Shown here: positions 43,956 to 51,900 of the stretch, piece after piece
Layout: each line of letters opens with the position of its first letter
Numbering within the stretch: the stretch's first letter is position 1
From: Bdellovibrionales bacterium
Lineage (GTDB): Bacteria > Bdellovibrionota > UBA1018
Assembly: GCA_947380295.1 (NCBI GenBank)
Contig: CANCQK010000019.1
Location: forward strand, 1-53,547
Length of the DNA: 53,547 nucleotides
Direction: 5' to 3'
The notes under the pieces: generated by a model
Databases searched by the model: none
What the model was told of the DNA's origin: nothing
Seen by the model: only the letters and a program-made list of their open reading frames with translations
Translations under genes and position numbers: made by a program

Positions 43956-44551
43956 ACACTTGGGACACCAGATATAGTTCAGATGAATTTTATTATGGAA
44001 CTGAACCTAACGACTTTTTAAAGACAAATGCAGGACTTATCCCTCCTGCTGGAGAAGTGTTGTGCTTAGCTGAGGGTGAAGGCCGAAACGCAGTATTTCT
44101 TGCAGGCCTTGGCCTTAAAGTGACCGCAGTCGATGGATCATCAGTAGGCTTAAATAAGATGGAAAAGCTAGCGAAAATGAAGCACTTATCTGTTGCTTCG
44201 ATCATAAGCGATCTTAATGATTACCAAATTGAGCCTGAAAAATGGGACGGTATCATCTCCATTTGGTGCCACCTCCCAAAGGAGATGAGAAAAAAAGTTC
44301 ACCGCACTATCGTTGCAGGACTTCGTCCAGGTGGTGTTTTAATATTGGAATCCTATCACCCCAGACAGTTGGAATTTAAAACGGGAGGTCCTTCGGACCC
44401 GAGCTTTATGATGACCCTTCAAGACTTGCACGAAGAACTCGCAGGACTAGAATTTTTGGTGGCTCATGAAATCGAAAGAGAGATCCAGGAGGGTAAAGGC
44501 CACTCTGGAATGAGCGTTGTAACACAAGTAATCTGTAAGAAATTAGAATAA
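43943..44551 (+). CDS. SAM-dependent methyltransferase, TehB-like
   Basis: 202 residues. It starts with the typical TWDTRYSSDEFYYGTEPNDFL of small class I methyltransferases. SAM-binding motif I is VLCLAEGEGRNAVFLA, motif II has VTAVDGS, and IISIWCHLPKEMRKKVHRTI with LRPGGVLILESYHP are motifs IV-VI. Close relatives are annotated as TehB or thiopurine-type enzymes; the substrate cannot be deduced. It is 12 bases upstream of the glutathionyl-hydroquinone reductase gene, suggesting joint expression in detoxification. Confidence 0.9.
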   Translation: MPTVNTWDTRYSSDEFYYGTEPNDFLKTNAGLIPPAGEVLCLAEGEGRNAVFLAGLGLKVTAVDGSSVGLNKMEKLAKMKHLSVASIISDLNDYQIEPEKWDGIISIWCHLPKEMRKKVHRTIVAGLRPGGVLILESYHPRQLEFKTGGPSDPSFMMTLQDLHEELAGLEFLVAHEIEREIQEGKGHSGMSVVTQVICKKLE

Positions 44552-44563
44552 TGGAGTGCTTTT

Positions 44564-45484
44564 ATGAATAATAATGACAAGGGCGAGTTTATTAGGCACA
44601 AGTCTGGTTTTCAAGACCGCGTGATACGAGAGGCCGGCAGTCGTTTCGCTGCCGAGGCGAGTCGCTATCACCTCTACATCTCTTGGGCCTGTCCCTGGGC
44701 GCACCGTACTGCAATTGTAAGGTCACTTCTGGGGCTCGAGGATGCGATTACACTATCGGTTGTAGATCCAGTATGGAATGAGAACGGATGGACTTTTACA
44801 GATGCCCCGGGTTGTATCCCTGACTTCATCAATCAAAAGAGAGACCTGATCGATCTCTATCGCCTTGCAGATCCTCAGTTTGCCGGAGACGAGACCACCC
44901 CAGTTCTTTGGGATAAAAAGCATCAAACCATTGTGAACAATGAGTCGCTCGACATCATCAAAATGTTTGCCACCGAGTTCGATACACTGGCAAAACATCC
45001 AATTGATCTTTATCCCCAGGACAGTCGTCTAGAGATAGACCGGGTCATTTCTGAAATTTACCAGACGATCAACAATGGGGTTTATCGTGCTGGTTTTGCA
45101 ACAGCACAGCACGCCTACGAACGTGCCTACCGAGATCTGTTCGCGGCACTTGACCATTGGGAACAGGAACTGGGAACAAGACGATACATGTGCGGCAATC
45201 AATTAACGCTGGCGGATGTTTGCCTGTTTACCACTCTTTTTCGCTTTGACCTCGTTTACTACGCTCATTTCAAGTGCAATCAAAGGCATATTTATGAATA
45301 TCCAAACCTGTGGGCGTTTGTACGCGACATTTATCAGACCCCTGGAGTCGCTGAAACTTGCTTTCCTGACCATATTAAGAGGCATTACTACATTTCCCAA
45401 GAGTTCATTAACCCGACCCACGTGGTTCCAGTCGGACCGATACTTGACTTTACATCACCGCATGGACGCGGAGAAATTTCCTAA
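44564..45484 (+). CDS. yqjG: Glutathionyl-hydroquinone reductase (Xi-class GST)
   Basis: 306 residues, normal length. The active-site motif WACPWAHRT contains the nucleophile Cys43. NENGWTF, PVLWDKKHQTIVNNES for glutathione binding, VYRAGFATAQHAYE and LADVCLFTTLFRFD with the later YPNLWAFVRDIYQTPG follow in the order seen in YqjG/EcfG/PcpF enzymes. It reduces glutathionyl-hydroquinones back to hydroquinones in the cytoplasm. TGGAG precedes the ATG. Confidence 0.95.
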   Translation: MNNNDKGEFIRHKSGFQDRVIREAGSRFAAEASRYHLYISWACPWAHRTAIVRSLLGLEDAITLSVVDPVWNENGWTFTDAPGCIPDFINQKRDLIDLYRLADPQFAGDETTPVLWDKKHQTIVNNESLDIIKMFATEFDTLAKHPIDLYPQDSRLEIDRVISEIYQTINNGVYRAGFATAQHAYERAYRDLFAALDHWEQELGTRRYMCGNQLTLADVCLFTTLFRFDLVYYAHFKCNQRHIYEYPNLWAFVRDIYQTPGVAETCFPDHIKRHYYISQEFINPTHVVPVGPILDFTSPHGRGEIS

Positions 45485-45551
45485 GAAGGAAATTGCGCTC
45501 GTCCTAAAGATTGGGCATAAAATCATAAGAGAAAGATGAGCTTCCACTCTT

Positions 45552-46547
45552 ATGACGAAATGGAATAAGCATCAGCGCCGAGCCTTTTCCACATTGGTAT
45601 TATATGGAGCTCTGCTTTTTCGGAGCTCTTTCGCTTTAGCTATGAATGTCGACTCCTTCGTTGACCAGCAATTAATTACCCAGGAGGCAGCCGATACTCT
45701 GCAGACTCTTTCCAGATCTTCGCAGGGTAAACTTGTACTCCTCACCAAGGACAGATGGCACGAGAAGCGGCAGCTCGTAGTTTTAATGGGAGAAAACCAC
45801 GCCATAAAGTGCTGTGGGAGACTCTCGCTTGAGAAAGAAGTACTCAGTCAGTTTCAGTACAGAGCAGTCGAAGGCGCCATGCCATCTCAGTCGAGCTGTT
45901 ATGGCGCAATTGAGGGTGCAGTGGGTTCAACTTGTAATATTTTTCAAAATCTCATTGCAACTCTTTTAAGCGGGGGACCAAACTCGGCGATTGACCAAGC
46001 ATATGAGGTAAATTCTAAACAAGGTGAGCACACCGTTTTTTGGTTAGAACAGGACCACCTCCCGGATAACGCCGAGAGATTTACGATCTTAATCCTAGCG
46101 CTAGGAACACTCAGCGCTGTCGGATCCGTAGTGTTAGATAGTGCCTACCTACTCAGTCAGAATTCGGCTACCGGTCAAGCTTCTTCAATTGTCGGCACCA
46201 TGATGATACTACTCAGCAGCTATTTAGTACTGGGACAATGCGTGACCACATTCTTTCCCAATCTGATTCCAGAAGAATATTCCCGCTGGATTGGGATAAA
46301 TGGGCTTCTCTTTGCACGCAACAAAACCATGGCTCGCAACTTAGAAACTATTTTAGACCAAAATCCAGAGGTCAGGTCGATCCTGGTCATCGTGGGATTA
46401 GCCCATGTTCACGGCATTGTAAAACTACTCACCCGAGAAGGACACCACTTCACCGAGGCCAACATCGAGAATGCTCATATAGATCAGGATGCTCCATATG
46501 AAGCTGAAAGGTTGCCCCTGCTTGAGAGTGTCCGAGTTGTTCCGTGA
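45552..46547 (+). CDS. TraB/TIKI-superfamily-like membrane protein
   Basis: 331 residues. There is an N-terminal signal or anchor (LVLYGALLFRSSFALA). GENH in LVVLMGENHAIKCC is at about residue 79, and the C-terminal region has ARNKTMARNLETILDQ and ILVIVGLAHVHGIVKLL. GExH, Arg...Met and GxxHxxG are the three signatures of the TraB/PrgY/TIKI/ChaN-like superfamily, whose active members are metalloproteases or haem-binding. Between them lie two membrane helices (about 176-198 and 208-235), so the two motif halves sit on either side of a hairpin in the membrane. Four closely spaced Cys are also present. Function unknown. Confidence 0.65.
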   Translation: MTKWNKHQRRAFSTLVLYGALLFRSSFALAMNVDSFVDQQLITQEAADTLQTLSRSSQGKLVLLTKDRWHEKRQLVVLMGENHAIKCCGRLSLEKEVLSQFQYRAVEGAMPSQSSCYGAIEGAVGSTCNIFQNLIATLLSGGPNSAIDQAYEVNSKQGEHTVFWLEQDHLPDNAERFTILILALGTLSAVGSVVLDSAYLLSQNSATGQASSIVGTMMILLSSYLVLGQCVTTFFPNLIPEEYSRWIGINGLLFARNKTMARNLETILDQNPEVRSILVIVGLAHVHGIVKLLTREGHHFTEANIENAHIDQDAPYEAERLPLLESVRVVP

Positions 46548-46581
46548 CGTCCTCCTCTCAATAAAAAAAGCAAAAAAGTCA

Positions 46582-46590
46582 CTCCGTCCC
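46582..46590. repeat. CTCCGTCCC repeat copy
   Basis: It is followed by a second CCGTCCCCCA at about 46598, in the gap between the TraB-like and J-domain genes. This is the right-most copy seen. Confidence 0.6.
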
Positions 46591-46630
46591 CCACTACCCG
46601 TCCCCCACCCCCACTAACTATTAGTCCGTT

Positions 46631-47875
46631 TTGCACCTTTTCACTTTCAATCTCAGCGAGCCCCCCCTAAGATTCGCTCCTGTGAGACACCGACGCAAAA
46701 AAAACAATCGAGCTGCCCAGATTCAATTCAGTGAATGCCGTGCTGTGGCCTGGTTGGATATGGAGCCGCTGCTTCATGCTGAACGGACCCTCTGTGAAAA
46801 TGCAGCGAAGGAGCTAGAGGATTCTCAGGCGGAGTTAAATCACTTTCGTGAAGTCCTTGAGCCAGAATACTCTGCCTGGTTTCACTCCCAATTCGGAAAA
46901 AGGTCAACTGAGCTTCGGGAACTCCACGCTCGATGGCTGGAGCTCCGCCGGTTAGTGTCTCAGGTTGAAGCAGAAGCCATGCACGCCGGTTGCTCGCTCC
47001 ACACCGCCTACCAACGGATTGAACAAGCGCGCCGGGACATGGATGAAAAAATCAGGCAGCACTCTGCTGGAGGCCATACCGCAGAGGACGAAGACCCCAG
47101 CACTACCAAAAACAGGGACTCAAAAAGGGACTCAGGTCGTGAAAAGGGAGACGACATCCCCCCAGAACTTGAAGCCTTGCTACGGCAAGAATTCGAAGAA
47201 GTGGCCGGTGAGAGGCCCAGAAACCACCGTGACCAACGTGAGTACGATGCTTTATTCAAGGAGTTTCAGGAGGCCTTTCGTGAGGAAGTCCTAGGACAAA
47301 CGAGAGAGCGCCACGAGAAGCCATCGAACGAGTCGGCTAGGCAGGCAGCGCCAGAGCGCTCCGCACCTCTCTCTGCTGATCCTGAGGAGAGCCGAAGAAA
47401 ACAGATTTACCGGACCCTTGCCCGCCGCCTGCATCCGGATGTGAACTCAAACCTCTCCCCGCGTGAGCTGAACCTGTGGCATGAAGTTCAGCTTGCTTAT
47501 CACTCCAAGGATGTCCAAAAACTAGAAACCCTTTTAGCATTGTGTGAATCCGGGGGTGCAGAGTTCAGCTTTTGCAGCGTCCTCAGCGTCTCACGCCTTC
47601 GAGCAATCTTTTTAGACTTTAGGAAAAAGATTCGCTCCACCCAAAAAGAACTCAGGGAGCGAAAAAAGACACCCGCATGGGAATACATTCAGTCCAAGGA
47701 AGCCCTCAGCGGACTTAAGGAACTGAAAAGGCGTGTAGCCAGGGAACTCCGAGACGCTGAAGAGGACCTCCGCTCCGAAATCCGAACCTTTGAGGATGCG
47801 ATTGACTCCTGGTCCCGCTCCTCGCGAAAACAAGGAACGAAGCAACGGCGTCCTGAGTTTTCATACAGACGATAA
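46631..47875 (+). CDS. J-domain-like protein with coiled coils
   Basis: 414 residues from TTG at 46631; GTG at 46682 is in frame and equally possible, and neither has a ribosome site. About residues 40-130 are a long coiled coil. Acidic and Ser-rich linkers follow, then at about 255-300 a J-domain-like region: RRKQIYRTLARRLHPDVN with the HPD motif needed to activate Hsp70 (DnaK), then LWHEVQLAYHSKDVQKLETL. A second coiled coil forms the C-terminus. There is no Gly/Phe or zinc region, so it is a class III J protein that probably directs DnaK to a particular client. Cytoplasmic by absence of a signal. Confidence 0.75.
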   Translation: MHLFTFNLSEPPLRFAPVRHRRKKNNRAAQIQFSECRAVAWLDMEPLLHAERTLCENAAKELEDSQAELNHFREVLEPEYSAWFHSQFGKRSTELRELHARWLELRRLVSQVEAEAMHAGCSLHTAYQRIEQARRDMDEKIRQHSAGGHTAEDEDPSTTKNRDSKRDSGREKGDDIPPELEALLRQEFEEVAGERPRNHRDQREYDALFKEFQEAFREEVLGQTRERHEKPSNESARQAAPERSAPLSADPEESRRKQIYRTLARRLHPDVNSNLSPRELNLWHEVQLAYHSKDVQKLETLLALCESGGAEFSFCSVLSVSRLRAIFLDFRKKIRSTQKELRERKKTPAWEYIQSKEALSGLKELKRRVARELRDAEEDLRSEIRTFEDAIDSWSRSSRKQGTKQRRPEFSYRR

Positions 47876-48183
47876 AAAGCCCGGTCGGCGAAAGAGCTAA
47901 TCTCCAGTCTAGTACCAAGAGAAACTCGTAGAGTCGGTAAAAACCGACGATGACAGCAGGAACGGGTTAAAATCTGTCGGTTTTTCCATACAATCCATAG
48001 CAAAAAGCGTCCTTACAACCCCCACTCAGGCTCAAGAGGTCATGGCATGAAGTATGCACAGACGGGTGTCCAAGCCACGGAATGCGCTGCTGATTTGAAA
48101 AATGAATAGGGTAGAAAAACTAACTTAAAAGACGATGCAGGTTTTTTGAGCAAGTGACTTCCCTGAAAGTTGAAGAGAGTTTT
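47876..48183. other. Gap holding alternative hairpins
   Basis: Apart from the hairpins at 47933-47985 nothing is recognised. The promoter of the collar-like gene must lie in 47990-48170. Confidence 0.5.
47933..47985 (+). terminator. Terminator with a competing upstream hairpin
   Basis: Bases 47939-47948 (AAAAACCGAC) pair with 47976-47985 (GTCGGTTTTT), a terminator stem ending in T5. The ACCGAC part can instead pair with GTCGGT at 47933-47938 around an AAAA loop, which excludes the terminator. It follows the J-domain gene by 57 bases. Confidence 0.55.
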
Positions 48184-48846
48184 ATGAAGTTAAAGTTGTA
48201 TTGTGTTGCCGTTCTATTATTAGGCTTCGTTAGCCTGGCGCAGGCCGAAGAAAGTCACGTGGGCGAGATTCGCTATTCGCTCTTAACTTTAAAGCAGTTT
48301 CAAGGGAAGTACGGCACCGAGTGGGAGCTCATGAAAGGTCAAGCCATCCCTGGCGATTCCGAGCTTCTTCCTCTTTGGGGGCAGCCCAAGATTCCTGACT
48401 CTCGCGGCGTTTTCCTACGTTGCTCCCAAGCAGAGCGAAGTGACGGAATGGGAAACCCAGACGGAGACCTCGCAGTGGGAACTTATCAAGCCGATGACTT
48501 TAAAGAACATAATCACGGCGGTGGAAATCATAACCATTCCGTGTCATTTGAATTAACTGCTTCAAGGAATCCCGTTGGGAATGTAAGAAATACAGTCGCT
48601 GATTGGCCTCACGACCGACGAGCCGTGAGCACCACAGACTCTGGCAATATCATTAAAAATGAGGGAAACAAAGAAACTCGTCCTCGATGCATCATCGTGA
48701 ATGCTTTCATTAAAATCAGAGAAAGCGCTCCAGTACCTGCGAGCAAAACAGTTAACCACGAACTCAAAACTGAAATCATCAATAGTCCTGAGTTTAAGGC
48801 AGCAGTTGATCAAATTTTTAAAACCAATTTAGACAGATCTTTTTAG
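48184..48846 (+). CDS. Secreted protein with a phage tail-collar-like domain
   Basis: 220 residues from ATG at 48184, preceded by GAAGAGAG; it gives a clear signal peptide (MKLKLYCVAVLLLGFVSLAQA). An in-frame GTG at 48154 would bury it. The mature protein has GDSELLPLWGQPKIPDSRG, VFLRCSQAERSDG, LAVGTYQADDFKEHNHGGG and NKETRPRCIIVNAFIKI. The order FLRG..., GxxQxDxFKxHNH, GNETRPxNxxxNxxIKI is that of the collar/receptor-tip domain of phage tail fibres, whose His clusters bind metal. It ends 57 bases before the giant exoprotein gene on the same strand. An adhesin-like or fibre-tip role at the cell surface is inferred. Confidence 0.75.
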   Translation: MKLKLYCVAVLLLGFVSLAQAEESHVGEIRYSLLTLKQFQGKYGTEWELMKGQAIPGDSELLPLWGQPKIPDSRGVFLRCSQAERSDGMGNPDGDLAVGTYQADDFKEHNHGGGNHNHSVSFELTASRNPVGNVRNTVADWPHDRRAVSTTDSGNIIKNEGNKETRPRCIIVNAFIKIRESAPVPASKTVNHELKTEIINSPEFKAAVDQIFKTNLDRSF

Positions 48847-48903
48847 AGAGTCGAGTGATCTAAATCAATATTTTTTGAACGCTGTTTAGAGTAAGGCGAT
48901 TTT

Positions 48904-51900
48904 ATGTTGTATTCAGTCATGAGTCAGTTGAGTTCAGTTACGCTCGGAATTTTGATATGTTGCAGTTACGCTCAAGCTGGAAGGGTTTCAAACGGTGCAA
49001 ATACAGTTTCGTCTGAACAATTCGGGCTGAATAAAGACTTTCAATATTCACCGAAAGAAGAAATCATTATTATCGAAAGACGCACCTCAGAGTTGTCCCG
49101 AGCTCAGGACTCTCTTGCCCCTTTTGGGATCTCAGTCTCTTTCGATCTCAAACGAGACATTCTTAAACTCACAGCAATGGAACCGTGGAGTCCAAAGCTA
49201 CGCCAAACGAGCGTCGCTTTGAAATTGTTGACCCACTTCCCCGTGGAGCTTGAGGGCACGACACAACACTCCCTGACCCTGGTAAGCGAAGGAGTTCAGA
49301 TCAACGACCGATGGGCCAGCCCTAGCTTAACCCTGATTCCGAGCGATTCCTTCGATCCCGGGCGTCACTCCTACCTGATTTCCACAGGCGGAAGGCTCGA
49401 GGTTCAGGCTCTCACCCATACAGCTGGAAAATTTGTCAACCAAGGTAAAATCCTCTCTCCTGAGCATCTCAATCTGACGATTACGGATGGAACTTTTGAA
49501 AACCTTGGAAAGATTGAAAGCAATGGTCTTTTGCGTTTCAAGGGCGGCCAAATTGGACAAAAGCCAAAGTTTGATAATCTTGGCGAAATAACCGCTCCTA
49601 CGATACAGGTAGGAAGTTTTTACGAGCGCTTTTATTCTTTTAAAAATCAAAGTAATAAAAAAACGCTGATCAACGCGAAAAAATGGGTCGGATCAATTCA
49701 ACACTTGATCAACTCTGGTGAGATCCTGATTAGCGAGGAAGTCTCTTTGTCCGGCTTTAGGCTGAATAACGAGCTAGGGAGTCTTCATTCAGGAGGAATT
49801 CTCTCTGCTGACTTTGCTCAAGTAAATAACACCCAGGGTAGTATCAGTGGTCAAACTAGAACTGAAATCCTAGTTCGAGAGACGCTTACCAACGGAGAGG
49901 GCGAAATCGGATCAGTGAGTCCTACGGATCTGACCCTTCTGGGAGCAGTTCTCACTGAAAAACTTGGAAAAATCCAAGGCACCGACCTGATCATTCGTTC
50001 AGATCATCGCGATCCCATCACTTTACAATCGGGTGAGCTGATTGCAGATCAGAGCATCACACTCTTTTCTGAAGCAAAGATCCTTTTGCCGGGAGTTCAG
50101 ATCCATACCCCTCAGTTGCACCTTGCCATACCAGATTTTGCACTCGATGAACAGAAAGACTGCGATAATACTGTCGTCCACTGCGATCCGACTCGCGCTT
50201 TTACTCTGACTTCACCTTATTGCACTCAAGGCAATGTGGTTTTCTTGCAGTCTTGTCTCAAGCAAGGTTTGTCCAAGCCAGCAGCGACCGAAGATGCTAA
50301 CGACACTTCTGCTGCTTCGGCAGCCAAGCATCAAGAAGCGTCGACACTGAACCCCACAAGTTATTTAAAACAGCGTTTCAGCGAGCTGAAAGATGAAGTA
50401 GGTCAGATGTCCGCACACTTTGAACGGGGAGCCGGCCAGTTCTCCACGTTTAAAGTCTCCCTGCGCGCGGATCTCAAGTCCTCCAAAGACGTGGAATTTG
50501 TTGCGCCACTGGCTAATCTTTATTTTGGAGATCATGAAGGAGGAGCAGCGTTGGAAGCTCAATCACTGAGATCCTACGCCAATTTTGTATTTCTAATGAG
50601 TGGTCATGTTGCCACACGCGACGCTACGATCTATTCACCCGGCGGCCTGAGAATTGGTGCCCTCCAAGAAGACGCCACAGCACAGGTACGGGTCGCTGAT
50701 CAACGCTTTCCACTTCTTTGCCGAAATGGGGCAGTTTGGACCACTCAAAACCAGACCACCCTGCACGGACCTCTTCACTGCGAGGGAACCATGCAAATTG
50801 GTGGCGATCTGGTCGTTCGGTCTGAAAAGGATCAGTGGTCTTTCTCACCCGATATCCAGATCCATGGAGATTTAGTATTTGAGGGATCAGGGCAATTCAA
50901 TGCGATTAGGCACCTTGGCGATTCCCTCCACATGACGACCTCCTCATTGCCCAGCTCCGACTATTCGGTATCTGGAAAGATTCAGGTCGATCAAGCGATG
51001 ATCAGTGAAAAACCCATGCTCATGAACCTTTATTCAACCGATCTTTGGGCGGACGAAGTCAAAGGGGACCTGTCCGTAAAGACCAAAGACGCCACCGGAA
51101 AAAATGAAATCCAATTCCCAGACGAGGACCCCACACGGCAGTTTCGCCCCGGAGTGAGTATCCGAAAAGGTGGGATCGTCAAATTAGCAGGGAAAAATAA
51201 CCAGGGCGTGATTTCTGCGCCGCAGCTTTTTCTGATTGAACAAAAGGGAGAGTACTACCTTGCAACCAAAAATCCATACTTCATCAAACCCAAGAGCCCA
51301 CTTCAAGACTTGATGAGGAAGGGATTTGAGTCCAATGCCACCTACATCACTCCAGATCTCAGAAGGGCGATGCAAGAAGCTGCTGGGTATCGTTTTCACT
51401 ATTCACTCAGAGAACGCTTTTTCTTTAATCCCACCGAAGGAGAACGCTTCTATGATCAGATCAAAGACCATATCGTCATTCTGCAACCTGGTCACGGTCT
51501 CGTGCCCCTACCAACAGGGCAGGCCGTATTTTCTTTAAGCCCCGGGCTTTTGCTCGAACGAGTGAAGGATCTTTGCCAAGAAAATCTCATGCGAGGATAC
51601 ATCTATGAAGACCGTCCCATTTCGCTGGAGTTTGTTGCAGAACTTCACAAAAATGCGACTGAATATCTCAAGACCATTGGGATGTCTTCGAACGCACAGA
51701 GTAGTTCGCCCCAGGAAGAAGATCAGAATCTTTTAGTCGCCCTTCGAAATTCTACGGCTCGGATTCCGCTCCCTCAAAAACCAGTCATTTTTTATCAAGA
51801 AACCCTCAACGACCAAGGAGTAGAAGAGTTCAAACCTTTCTTATACCTACCCCCAGCCCTCTTAGAGAAGGCACGAGCCGAGCAGACCGGCAATGCGTTT

